From positions 1 through 32,743 of the forward strand of contig JALOQY010000005.1 of the NCBI GenBank assembly GCA_025459285.1: a stretch of DNA of 32,743 nucleotides, written 5' to 3'. The translations under genes were made by a program, and so were the position numbers. The notes beneath the pieces are model-generated. The model had not been told where the DNA came from. It saw only the letters and a program-made list of their open reading frames with translations, and did not search any database. This document shows, one piece after another, positions 14,045-22,207 of the stretch (positions are counted from its first letter, which is position 1; each line of letters begins with the position of its first letter). Source of the stretch: Planctomycetota bacterium (GTDB taxonomy: Bacteria; Planctomycetota; JAJSAM01).

Positions 14045-17000
14045 AGGACCGGCAGGATCACGAGCGTCAGCACGAGCGAACTCGCGAGACCGCCGAACAC
14101 CACGGCCACGAGGGGCTTCTGCACCTCCGAGCCCGGTCCGGTGGAGGCCAGCATCGGGAGCAGCCCGAGCAGCGTCGTCAGTGTCGTCATGAGGATCGGC
14201 CGGACCCGCAGGAGGCAGGCCTCGCGGACCGCCTCCCCCACGGGCCGCCCGGCCGCCCGGAGCTGGTCGAGGAAGGTCACCAGCGTCAGGCCGTTCTGCA
14301 CGGCCACGCCGAGCAGCGCGATGAAGCCGATCGCCGCCGAGACGCTCAGGTTGATGTGGAAGAGCCGGATCGCGGCGATCCCCCCCACCAGCGCGAAGGG
14401 CAGGTTCACGAGGACGAGCAGGGCACTCCGGACGCTCCCGAGGGATGTGTAGAGGAGGAAGAAGATCAGGAGCAGGGCGACCGGCACCACGAGCCGGAGG
14501 CGCGCCATGGCCCGTGCCTGGTTCTCGAACTGCCCGCCCCACCCGAGGCGGTAGCCCTGCGGGAGGCCACGCTCCAGAGACGCGAGCTTCTCCTTCGCCT
14601 CCGCCACGAAGCTCCCCACGTCCCGACCGAGGACGTTCACCTCGACCACCAGTCGCCGGTTCCCGTCCTCGCGGCTGATCTGGGCCGGGACGGAGACCTC
14701 GGCGATCCGCGCGATGTCGCCCAGGGGGACGCGGTACCCGAGGGGGGACGGCACGAGCAGGTTTTCGAGATCGGGGATGCTGCGCCGGACCGCCTCCGGG
14801 TAGCGCACGAGAATGTCGCTCCGCCGCTGGCCCTCGTGGAACGTGGAGACGATCTTCCCGCCGACGCCGGCCTCGACGAGGAGGTTCACGTCGGCGACAT
14901 TCACCATGTGGCGTGCCATCTCGGCCCGATCGAGGTCGATCGCGATCTCCGAGAAGCCGGAGACCTGCTCGATCTTGATGTCGCGCGCGCCGCGGATCCC
15001 CGAGAGGACCGGGGCGATGCGCTCCGCCACCGCGCGGAGGACCTCCATCTCCTCGCCGAAGACGCGGATCGCCACATCGGACTTGATCCCGCTCACGAGC
15101 TCGTTCACGCGCAGCGCGATCGGCTGGGAGAAGGCGGGGCTGATGCCGGGGAACCCCTCGAGTTCTTCCCGGATCGCCTGCACGAGACCGGCCTTCGTCC
15201 GCCCGGGCGGCCACGTCTCCTTCGGCCGGAGCATCACGAAGATGTCGCTCTGCTCGGGCCCCATGGGGTCCTCGGAGATCTCCGCGCGCCCCGTCTTCGA
15301 GACGACGGTCTCGATCTCCTTGAACTTCGCGAGGAGGCGCCGCTCGATCTCCGCGCACTGCTTCGCGGAGCCGTCCACGGAGGCCGTCGGCAAGCGCACG
15401 ACGTTGATCGCGATCGCCCCCTCGTCGAGGGCCGGCAGGAACTCGGTCCCGATCCCGGGGACGAGCGCCGCGGCGCCGCCGAGAGCGAGCAGCGCGAGGA
15501 GCAGCGTGACGAAGCGGCCCCGGACCGCGAGGTCGAGCACCGGCCGGTAGGCCCGCCGGATCCCCCGCACGATCGGGTTGTCCGCGGACGGCCCCGCCCG
15601 CCGCCGTACGAGCATCGCCGCCAGGGGGGGCACGACGACGAGCGAGGCCACGAGCGAGCCGAGGAGCGCGAAGCACATGGTGAGGGCGAGCGGCTTGAAC
15701 ATCCGGCCCTCCATCGACTCGAGCGTGAAGAGGGGCAGGAAGACGATCAGGATGATCAGCGTCCCGAAGAGGACCGGCCGCGCCACCTCCCGCACCGCCT
15801 CGAGGGCGATCTCCGAGCGGCTCCGGGGATCGGCACCCTTCTCGCCGAGGTGCCGGGCGATGTTCTCGGTGACGACGATTGCGCCGTCCACCACCATGCC
15901 CACGGCGATCGACAGGCCCCCGAGGCTCATGAGGTTCGCCGTCACGTCCCGGGCCCCCATGATCAGGAAGGCGACGGCGGCGGTCACCGGCAGGGAGGCC
16001 GCCACGGTGAGGGCCGCGCGGAGATCGAAGAGTACGAGGAAGAGCACGGCGACCACGAGGAGCGCGCCCTGCCAGAGGGCGTCCCCCACGGTCCGGACGC
16101 AGGCCCGGATCAGGTCGGTCCGGTCGTAGAACGGCGTGATCGCCACGCCCGGCGGGAGCGTCCGCCGGATCTCCTCGACCTCCGCCTTCACGCGGTCGAC
16201 GACGATCTTCGAGTTGGCTCCCTTCAGCATGATCGCCATGCCGATGACGACCTCGCCGCGACCGTCCCGGGTGACCACCCCGTTCCGCGTCTGCGTCCCG
16301 GGGCCGACGCCGGCGACGTCGCCGAGGAAGACCGGCGTCCCATCCTCCGCGAAGAGAACGATCCGGCGCAGGTCCTCCAGGTCTCTCGCGAGGCCCCGGG
16401 AGACCAGGTTCACCTGCTCCTGGTCCTTGACGAGGAAGGAGCCTCCGGCGTTGGCGTTCCCGGCTTCGAGCGCCTCGATGACCTCCCCGAGGGAGATCCC
16501 GAGGTCGAGCAACCGGTCCGGGTCGGGGAGGACGTGGACCTGGCGGACGAAGCCCCCGAAGCTGTTCACCTCGTTGACGCCGGGGAGCTTCCGCAGTCGC
16601 GGCGCGACGAGGAAGTCCTGCAGGGCGCGCAATTCGACGAGATCCTGGCCTCCCGCCGCGAGCGGCTTGCCGCAAAGCCCGCACGCCCCCGGTTCCCTCC
16701 GCCACTCCTCCGGATGCTCCGCGCACGCGAAGCCGGCCTCCAGCACGTACTGGTAGATCTCGCCGAGTCCCGTGGAGATCGGCCCCATCTCCGGCTTGAT
16801 GCCGGTCGGGAGCCGCTCCCGCGCCGCCGCGAGCCGCTGGAAGACCACCTCCCGGGTGAAATACGTCTCGGCATCGTCCTCGAAGATGACGACCACCTGC
16901 GAGAAGCCGCTCTTCGAGAGGGAGCGGACCTGCCGGACCTGCGGGAGCCCGGCCATCTCCACCTCGATGGGCCAGGTCACGAGCCGCTCCACTTCCCCCG

Positions 17001-17172
17001 GCGCGAGACCCGGCGCCTCGGTGAGGATCATCACCTGGGTGTTCGACACGTCGGGGAAGGCGTCGATCGGTAGCCGGGTCCAGGCGACCGCCCCCGCACC
17101 GAGCAGGACGAGGGCGCCGGCGAGGACCAGCGCCTTCCGGGTCAGGGGCAGTCGGATCAGCGAATCGAACAT
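13960..17172 (-). CDS. czcA: Heavy-metal efflux RND pump (CzcA/CusA family)
   Basis: 1070 residues, twelve-helix RND exporter of the inner membrane driven by the proton gradient; it works with the adaptor and outer-membrane factor encoded upstream. Family motifs: RLPIDAFPDVSNTQV (33-47), GGLSIAVGMVVDGAIVVTEN in TM4 and LFGTLIILIVFLPLF. In the porter domain QPIALRVNELVSGIKSDVA and DPMGPEQSD read like divalent-cation (CzcA-type) pumps, while the position equivalent to the first CzcA TM4 Asp appears to be Ala, as in CusA. The metal is therefore uncertain. Residues about 147-176 form an extra loop with Cys150, His153, Cys164 and Cys167. The C-terminal tail (RRPTGCWAG) overlaps a REP-like motif. 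It starts 70 bp after the adaptor gene. Confidence 0.93.
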   Translation of the reverse strand: MFDSLIRLPLTRKALVLAGALVLLGAGAVAWTRLPIDAFPDVSNTQVMILTEAPGLAPGEVERLVTWPIEVEMAGLPQVRQVRSLSKSGFSQVVVIFEDDAETYFTREVVFQRLAAARERLPTGIKPEMGPISTGLGEIYQYVLEAGFACAEHPEEWRREPGACGLCGKPLAAGGQDLVELRALQDFLVAPRLRKLPGVNEVNSFGGFVRQVHVLPDPDRLLDLGISLGEVIEALEAGNANAGGSFLVKDQEQVNLVSRGLARDLEDLRRIVLFAEDGTPVFLGDVAGVGPGTQTRNGVVTRDGRGEVVIGMAIMLKGANSKIVVDRVKAEVEEIRRTLPPGVAITPFYDRTDLIRACVRTVGDALWQGALLVVAVLFLVLFDLRAALTVAASLPVTAAVAFLIMGARDVTANLMSLGGLSIAVGMVVDGAIVVTENIARHLGEKGADPRSRSEIALEAVREVARPVLFGTLIILIVFLPLFTLESMEGRMFKPLALTMCFALLGSLVASLVVVPPLAAMLVRRRAGPSADNPIVRGIRRAYRPVLDLAVRGRFVTLLLALLALGGAAALVPGIGTEFLPALDEGAIAINVVRLPTASVDGSAKQCAEIERRLLAKFKEIETVVSKTGRAEISEDPMGPEQSDIFVMLRPKETWPPGRTKAGLVQAIREELEGFPGISPAFSQPIALRVNELVSGIKSDVAIRVFGEEMEVLRAVAERIAPVLSGIRGARDIKIEQVSGFSEIAIDLDRAEMARHMVNVADVNLLVEAGVGGKIVSTFHEGQRRSDILVRYPEAVRRSIPDLENLLVPSPLGYRVPLGDIARIAEVSVPAQISREDGNRRLVVEVNVLGRDVGSFVAEAKEKLASLERGLPQGYRLGWGGQFENQARAMARLRLVVPVALLLIFFLLYTSLGSVRSALLVLVNLPFALVGGIAAIRLFHINLSVSAAIGFIALLGVAVQNGLTLVTFLDQLRAAGRPVGEAVREACLLRVRPILMTTLTTLLGLLPMLASTGPGSEVQKPLVAVVFGGLASSLVLTLVILPVLYGIVHGRREAPPAARRPTGCWAGARPL
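13981..13995. repeat. REP-like motif copy CCAGCAGCCTGTCGG
   Basis: Matches the arm of the 20.6-kb inverted repeat at 13 of 15 bases. It sits where the convergent pump and DUF2442 genes overlap. No matching second arm was found. Confidence 0.35.
16645..16734 (-). other. Codons for a heavy-metal-binding-domain-like insert in the pump
   Basis: Encodes residues about 147-176 of the RND pump: CAEHPEE...PGACGLCGKPL. The pattern C-x2-HP ... PGxCxxCGxxL is that of the small heavy-metal-binding domain (CPMHP...PGxCPxCGM). It lies between GEIYQYVLE and DLVELRALQDF, which are adjacent in pumps I know. Confidence 0.6.
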
Positions 17173-17211
17173 GGCCGTCGGCTCCCGCGCCGTGATGACT
17201 TCGAACCATTC

Positions 17212-17230
17212 CGGGGACGGACCGTCCCCG
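17212..17230. promoter_or_regulatory. Tight hairpin between adaptor and pump genes
   Basis: Perfect 9-bp arms around a single base (CGGGGACGG/A/CCGTCCCCG) in the 70-bp gap between the adaptor stop and the pump start. It could stabilise the upstream mRNA or lower pump expression relative to the adaptor. It has no T-run. Confidence 0.4.
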
Positions 17231-17242
17231 CGTCTACTCCGC

Positions 17243-18862
17243 TCAGCCCGCGCCCATCTTCTCGCGCAGGACGTCGCTCTTCAGGACGAAGGCGCCCCCG
17301 GCGGCCACCACGGCCCCCTCGGGGATCTCGCCCGTGACCTCCACGCGGTCGCCGCCGCCGTCCCGCACTTCGACCGCGCGGCGAACCCACAGGTCGCCCC
17401 GCCACCTGAAGAACACGAAGCTTTGCCCCTCGTCGGTCAGGACGGCGTCTCGCGGCACGAGGAGGGCCTGCCGGCCGGCAGGGATCTCCACCGTGACGGA
17501 GACGAACATCCCCGGGCGCAACCGGCCGTCGTGGGCGGACACCACCACGCGGGCTTTGACGGTGCGCGTGCGGGGATCCACCTCGCTGCCGAGGAGGTCG
17601 AGGGTGCCCTCGATGGAGGCGCCCCGTGCAACAGCCGCCCGGACGTGAGCCGGGAGGGGGCCCGTCTCCGAGAGCGCCTCGACCACCTCCGGCAGATCGC
17701 GCTCGTAGAGGTCGCACCACACCCACAGGGTTGACAGGCCGGCGACCGTGAACAGGCTCTCCTCGGGGGTGACCGTCCTCCCCACGGAGGCGGCGCGCGC
17801 CGTCACGACGCCGTCGCGCGGCGCGCGGATCTCGAGCCGGGAGAACTCCTCGGGGAGCTTCCCGGCGCGCAGGTCGGCGATCTCATCCGGGGCGAGGCCG
17901 AACACCTTGAGGGCCTGCTCCGCGGCGAGGAGTGACACCTCGGCCAGCTTCCTCGCGTGGTCCGCCTTCAGACGGTCGATGCCCAGCGACAGGCGAACTT
18001 CCTCGAGGAGCGCCTCGTACTCGGCTTCGGCGGTCTCCATTTCCTGGCGGGCCTCCTCGCGCTCCGCGCGCGCCGAGATCCCCCGGGCCTCGAGCTCCGT
18101 CTCGCGCTCGTGCCGGAGACGGAGCATCCGGAGCCGCGAAGCGGCGCCCACCAGCTTCCCCCGCCACTCGCCCACCGGCCCCCCGGCCGGCAGCGCACGC
18201 CCCTCCCCCGGCGATTCGGCGCGCGCCGCGAGTCCCGAAACGAGCTCCTCGAGGGCCGTGGCCACCGCGGCGCTCCGACCGGACTCCTCCCGCGCCACCT
18301 CCGCGGCGGCCAGGGCCTCCAGGAAAGACGCCTTCGCCTGTCCGAATTCCCCCGAGCGGATCACGGCGAGCAGGTCGCCAGTCATGACGGCCGCCCCCAG
18401 ATCCACCTCGACGGAGAGGATCCGACCCGGGGCCGGCGAGGCGACGTCCACGACCCTCGACCGGTCCGTCTCCACCCGGCCGTTGAGTCGGAGGGGCCGC
18501 ACGACCTCCCGGCGCTCGGCGGTCCCCCCGCGGATCAGCGCCTTCTCGACCTCGGGCTCGAGCTTCACCACCCCGACCTCGAAGCGGCACCCGCCGCAAT
18601 CGACGGCCGGCACCCCGTGGTCGCAGGCGACGCTTCCGAGCCGGTCGAGCGGCACCTCGCCGTCGTCCCCGCCGGCGTGCGCGGAATGATCGTGCCCGTC
18701 CTCGTCGTCGTGCTCCGCACCGTGATCGTGGCCGTCGCCCGCAAAGTGGGCATCGGCCGGCGCCGCCCCGAATCGCAGCGCACCGGTGGCGAACAGGACG
18801 CCGAGGGCGGCCAGAAGCACGAGGGGCAGGGCCAGCAGGCCGAGGCTTCTCCGGATGTCCAT
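17243..18862 (-). CDS. czcB: Periplasmic adaptor of metal efflux pump (CzcB/CusB family)
   Basis: 539 residues, longer than most adaptors. Inner-membrane anchor at 7-27. Residues 39-62 are His/Asp-rich (GDGHDHG and GHDHSAH), a typical metal-sponge head. A second cluster C80-DHG...C89-GG-C92 follows. The barrel-sandwich part has SPAPGRILSVEVDLGAAVMT; a long coiled coil of about 150 residues follows (rich in Glu/Ala/Arg), then IRAPRDGVVTAR, GLSTLWVWCDLYE and the membrane-proximal strands ending LLVPRDAVL. It should link the RND pump to the outer-membrane factor. The ATG at 18860-18862 is one base after the stop of the upstream gene (TGACATG), so translation is coupled. Confidence 0.93.
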   Translation of the reverse strand: MDIRRSLGLLALPLVLLAALGVLFATGALRFGAAPADAHFAGDGHDHGAEHDDEDGHDHSAHAGGDDGEVPLDRLGSVACDHGVPAVDCGGCRFEVGVVKLEPEVEKALIRGGTAERREVVRPLRLNGRVETDRSRVVDVASPAPGRILSVEVDLGAAVMTGDLLAVIRSGEFGQAKASFLEALAAAEVAREESGRSAAVATALEELVSGLAARAESPGEGRALPAGGPVGEWRGKLVGAASRLRMLRLRHERETELEARGISARAEREEARQEMETAEAEYEALLEEVRLSLGIDRLKADHARKLAEVSLLAAEQALKVFGLAPDEIADLRAGKLPEEFSRLEIRAPRDGVVTARAASVGRTVTPEESLFTVAGLSTLWVWCDLYERDLPEVVEALSETGPLPAHVRAAVARGASIEGTLDLLGSEVDPRTRTVKARVVVSAHDGRLRPGMFVSVTVEIPAGRQALLVPRDAVLTDEGQSFVFFRWRGDLWVRRAVEVRDGGGDRVEVTGEIPEGAVVAAGGAFVLKSDVLREKMGAG

Positions 18863-18863
18863 G

Positions 18864-20195
18864 TCAGTCACTCCTTTCCATCGAGACCAGATCGCGACCG
18901 GTGATCCGCTCCACGTCGGCCCGCGCCGCGTGCCAGGCGGCCCGGGCGGTAACGAGACTCTCCTCCGCTTCGAGCAGCGTGCGCCAGGCGTCGAGAACTT
19001 CGAGGCTGCCGGTCTTTCCGAGTTCGAAGCTGTCCCGCGCCGCGGTGAGAAGGAGCCGCGCCGCCGGAACCACGCGCTCCGCGAGCGCCGCGACTTCACG
19101 GGCCGCGCCGGCAAGTGCATCGTGGGCGACCAGCAGTTCCTGCCGCAGCCCGACCTCGGCGGCGCGGGCCTCGGCCCGGGCCCGATCGAGTTCCGCCGCG
19201 GCCTCGAGGACGGCGCCTTCGTTCCGGTCGAAGATCGGCAGCGGAACCGAGACACCCACCGTGAAGAAAGCTTCCCCGGACTCCCGGGCGTGCCGGACGG
19301 AAGCCTGAAGGGTCAGGTCGGGGATCCGCCGGGCCTTCTCCAGAGCGAGGCGCGCCTTCGCCGCCTCCACTTCGGCGGCGAGGGCCCGAAGGCCGGGGCT
19401 GCCGGGGAGGAAGGCCTCGACCCGGGCGAGGGGTGGCGCCGGTCGGACCGCGCCGAGGTCCCCCGTCACCGAGGAGAAGGCCGCCCGGTCGCCTCCCCAC
19501 GTCGCGGCGAGCGCGTGACGCTTCACGTCGAGGTCCCGGCGCGCGCGCTCCTCCCCGAGCCGGACGAGTTCGCGTTCGAGGAGTGCCCGGCTCTCTTCCA
19601 CGCGGGGCGTCTGGCCCGCCGCGATCCGCTCCCCCACCGAGCGGGCGACCTCGTCGCCGAGTCGCGCGGTCGCTTCGAGTACGCGCAGGCGCTCCTGGGC
19701 CGCCAGCACCTCGTAGAAGGCGCGGGCCGCGCGGGCGAGCGCGCAAAGCCGGGCCGCCTCGTGTTCGTGGGCCGCCCGGTCGAGGCCGGCGCGCGCCTCG
19801 TCCTCATGGTGGCCGAGCTGTCCGGCGAGGAGGATCTCCTGGCTCAGGCCGACACCGAGTTCCGCGGCGTCGAAGCCGCCGTACCCGCCCTGCCCCCCGA
19901 ACTCCTCCGCTTCGAGGGAGAGCTCCGGGTTCGGGAGCCGGCCCGCGGAGAGCAGACGAGCCTCCGCGCTCCGGACGGCGAAGGACGCCCCGGCCAGTTC
20001 GGGGCTCCCGAGGAGCGCCGCGGCCAGCACGTCCGCCAGGGCGATCTCGCCGGTGGGCTCCGCGGGCGCCCCGGCGGCGGGCGAAGGCGGTCCACCCGGG
20101 TGATGTGGAGGCGGTGCGGGGTGATCGGGCGGGCCCGAGGCGCACGCGGCGACCAGCAGAAGTGCAGCGAGAACGGCGAGCCGACGATGTGACAT
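18864..20195 (-). CDS. czcC: Outer-membrane factor of metal efflux (CzcC/TolC family)
   Basis: 443 residues. A lipoprotein signal ends LLLVAACAS, so Cys18 should be acylated. A Pro/His-rich segment follows (PPDHPAPPPHHPGG). Two TolC-type repeats are visible: ALADVLAAALLGSPELAGAS with PNPELSLEAEEFGG, and later IPDLTLQASVRHARE with VPLPIFDRNEGA. It forms the outer-membrane tunnel of the pump by family analogy. It is 54 bp after the small exported protein gene and ends one base before the adaptor gene. ATG at 20193-20195; no strong Shine-Dalgarno is seen. Confidence 0.93.
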   Translation of the reverse strand: MSHRRLAVLAALLLVAACASGPPDHPAPPPHHPGGPPSPAAGAPAEPTGEIALADVLAAALLGSPELAGASFAVRSAEARLLSAGRLPNPELSLEAEEFGGQGGYGGFDAAELGVGLSQEILLAGQLGHHEDEARAGLDRAAHEHEAARLCALARAARAFYEVLAAQERLRVLEATARLGDEVARSVGERIAAGQTPRVEESRALLERELVRLGEERARRDLDVKRHALAATWGGDRAAFSSVTGDLGAVRPAPPLARVEAFLPGSPGLRALAAEVEAAKARLALEKARRIPDLTLQASVRHARESGEAFFTVGVSVPLPIFDRNEGAVLEAAAELDRARAEARAAEVGLRQELLVAHDALAGAAREVAALAERVVPAARLLLTAARDSFELGKTGSLEVLDAWRTLLEAEESLVTARAAWHAARADVERITGRDLVSMERSD

Positions 20196-20249
20196 GGCGG
20201 AGTCCCGGAGAACGGGGAGCGGAAAGTGGGGCGGGGAGCGGCGTGGACT

Positions 20250-20576
20250 CTAGATCGTGAGGATCGGCAAGACCGGCGGGGTCGGTGGCGCGGCACGCTC
20301 CGGGGAGACCCGGAGAGCGATGCCCGTCCCGGGACCGTCCGAGGGGACGCACGCGCCGGGGGCCGGCGCGACGGTCGGAAGGGGCGCCGGGCGCGACGGA
20401 CCCTTCGCCACCGGGCTGTCGATGTCCTCGCAGTCGCCGGTATCGCTCTGGCAGGGGGCCGGAGAGTGGTGCTCGAGGTCCGCGTGGTTCCCCGGCGCGA
20501 CGCAGAGCACGAGACCCTGCGGCCAGAGGGTGACCACGGCGAGCGCGGCGAGAAAGAGGATCGGACGGACGGCCAT
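20250..20576 (-). CDS. Small exported Cys/His protein, first gene of metal-efflux operon
   Basis: 108 residues. Signal peptide about 1-25 (MAVRPILFLAALAVVTLWPQ then GLVLCVAPGNH). The pattern LCVAPGNHADLEHH with a later CQSDTGDCEDIDSP has Cys, His and Asp spaced as in the small proteins that often lead cus/czc-type operons. A metal-binding or sensing role in the periplasm is reasonable but inferred. A Pro-rich tail follows. TACCCT lies 9 nt before the ATG. It is likely to be the promoter-proximal gene of the four-gene operon. Confidence 0.72.
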   Translation of the reverse strand: MAVRPILFLAALAVVTLWPQGLVLCVAPGNHADLEHHSPAPCQSDTGDCEDIDSPVAKGPSRPAPLPTVAPAPGACVPSDGPGTGIALRVSPERAAPPTPPVLPILTI

Positions 20577-20623
20577 CGGCCGGAGAGGGTAGGGGCTTCG
20601 TGCACGCGGGGCAAGAAACCCCC

Positions 20624-20686
20624 GCCAGCAGCCCGTCGACGCAAGCCCTCAGGCGCGCGGCAGCCCCTCGGCGACGGGCTGCTGGC
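20624..20686. repeat. REP-like element with perfect 15-bp arms
   Basis: GCCAGCAGCCCGTCG (20624-20638) and its exact reverse complement (20672-20686) flank a 33-nt loop. It lies between the divergent metal-efflux operon and tldD. The motif is repeated in part at 13981, 24990 and 26683. The neighbouring open frames over this region are shadows. Confidence 0.65.
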
Positions 20687-20771
20687 AGCCGCCGGCGTCA
20701 ACGGGTAAAGGAGTCCCGTTCCCGGAGGATCGTGGTAAGAATAGGCTTTCCGTCCTCGCAGGGAGCAAACC

Positions 20772-22205
20772 ATGCACGAACAGATTGAAGAGCGATTCCG
20801 GGAGGTCGTGCCGGCGATCGACTTCTGCTCGCTCCGCGTCGTCCGGGAGGACTCCGAGACGATCCAGGTGCGGCAGGGGATCCTCCAGCCGGTAACGAGC
20901 CTCGCGGACACGGGAGCCATGGTGACGGTCCTCGACAAGGGGGGCATGGGCTACGCCGCCACGAGCGACCTCTCGAAGGCCGGGCTCCGGAAGGCCATCA
21001 GCGCGGCCCGGGGCTGGGCGCGCGCCACACGGAAGAAGAGCGTCGTCGACTTCCGCAAGGTGGCGACCCCCGCTCCGAAGGGAGAATGGAAGAGCCCGGT
21101 CGTGACGCCCTGGGAATCCGTGCCGCTCGCCGAGAAGATCGACCTCCTCAAGGCCCAGAACGCGAAGCTGAAGACCGACCCCCGCATCGTGGACTGGTCG
21201 GGGATGCTCTGGCACACGCGAAAGGAGCAGCTCTACCTGACCGCCGACGGCGGCCGGGTCCTCCAGGAGTTCCGCTACCTGATCCCGGGCCTCTCGGTGA
21301 CCGCCAACGAGGGCGCCGAAACCGTGAGCCGCAACTTCGGCGGCTTCGATCTCGGCCGGCAGGGAGGGATGGAGGTCCTCGGGGAGATCCGGTTCACCGA
21401 GCAGGCCGACACCATCGCCCGTGAGGTGCTGGAGCTCCTGTCGGCACCGAACTGCCCGACGGGCTCCATGGACCTCCTGCTCGACGCCGACCAGATGTAC
21501 CTCCAGATCCACGAGTCCATCGGCCACCCGCTGGAGCTCGACCGGATCCTCGGCGACGAGCGGAACTACGCCGGCACGAGCTTCGTGACCCTCGACATGC
21601 TCGGCACGTACCGCTACGGCTCCGACCTCCTGAACATCGCCTTCGATCCGACGATCCAGGACGAGTTCGCCACCTACGGCTGGGACGACGACGGGGAGCG
21701 GGCGGAAAAGACGTACATCATCCGCAATGGCATCCTGGAACGCGCGCTCGGCGGGGTGACCTCCCAGGCCCGGGCCGGGAAGCCCGGCGTCGCCAACTCG
21801 CGGGCCTGCTCCTGGAACCGCCAGCCGATCGACCGCATGGCGAACCTGAACCTGGAGCCCGGCGCCTCGACCTTCGACGAGATGGTCCGTGCGATCGAGC
21901 ACGGGGTCTGCATGAAGCGCAACTGCTCGTGGTCGATCGACGACAGCCGGAACAAGTTCCAGTTCGGCTGCGAGTATGGCCGCGTGATCCGCGACGGGAC
22001 ACTCGCGGAGGTGGTGAAGAAGCCCAACTACAAGGGCATCAGCGCCACCTTCTGGCGGAACCTGAAGATGGTCGGTGACCGCTCCACCTTCCAGGTTCTC
22101 GGGACCCCGTTCTGCGGGAAGGGCGAGCCGAACCAGGGCGTGAAGGTCGGCCACGCGACGCCGGCCTGCGTGTTCGGAAACGTGGACGTCTTCGGAGGAG
22201 TCTAG
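20772..22205 (+). CDS. tldD: TldD metalloprotease subunit
   Basis: 477 residues. TldD and TldE form a heterodimeric metalloprotease that degrades or trims unfolded peptides (microcin B17 precursor, CcdA in E. coli); TldD carries the active site. HESIGH (247-252) fits the family's HExxxH motif, and Cys448 in FCGKGEPNQ corresponds to the third metal ligand. The N-terminal domain and SGMLWHTRKEQLYL match the family. It starts at ATG 20772 with AGGGAG 6 nt upstream. TAAGAAT about 30 bp before may be the -10. It is followed after 2 bp by tldE, so the two are made together. Confidence 0.94.
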   Translation: MHEQIEERFREVVPAIDFCSLRVVREDSETIQVRQGILQPVTSLADTGAMVTVLDKGGMGYAATSDLSKAGLRKAISAARGWARATRKKSVVDFRKVATPAPKGEWKSPVVTPWESVPLAEKIDLLKAQNAKLKTDPRIVDWSGMLWHTRKEQLYLTADGGRVLQEFRYLIPGLSVTANEGAETVSRNFGGFDLGRQGGMEVLGEIRFTEQADTIAREVLELLSAPNCPTGSMDLLLDADQMYLQIHESIGHPLELDRILGDERNYAGTSFVTLDMLGTYRYGSDLLNIAFDPTIQDEFATYGWDDDGERAEKTYIIRNGILERALGGVTSQARAGKPGVANSRACSWNRQPIDRMANLNLEPGASTFDEMVRAIEHGVCMKRNCSWSIDDSRNKFQFGCEYGRVIRDGTLAEVVKKPNYKGISATFWRNLKMVGDRSTFQVLGTPFCGKGEPNQGVKVGHATPACVFGNVDVFGGV

Positions 22206-22207
22206 TC

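Noticed and set aside
14029-17073. 1014-codon open frame on the plus strand
   Set aside because: Fully antisense to the RND pump gene, which has clear family motifs. The translation is rich in Glu, Arg, Asp and His and has no domain.
13772-17209. 1145-codon minus-strand frame next to the pump frame
   Set aside because: Another reading frame of the pump gene; the Arg/Gly/Ala-heavy product has no domain.
20649-22154. 501-codon minus-strand frame
   Set aside because: Antisense to tldD and its Val/Glu/Leu/Arg-heavy product shows no motif; tldD is certain.
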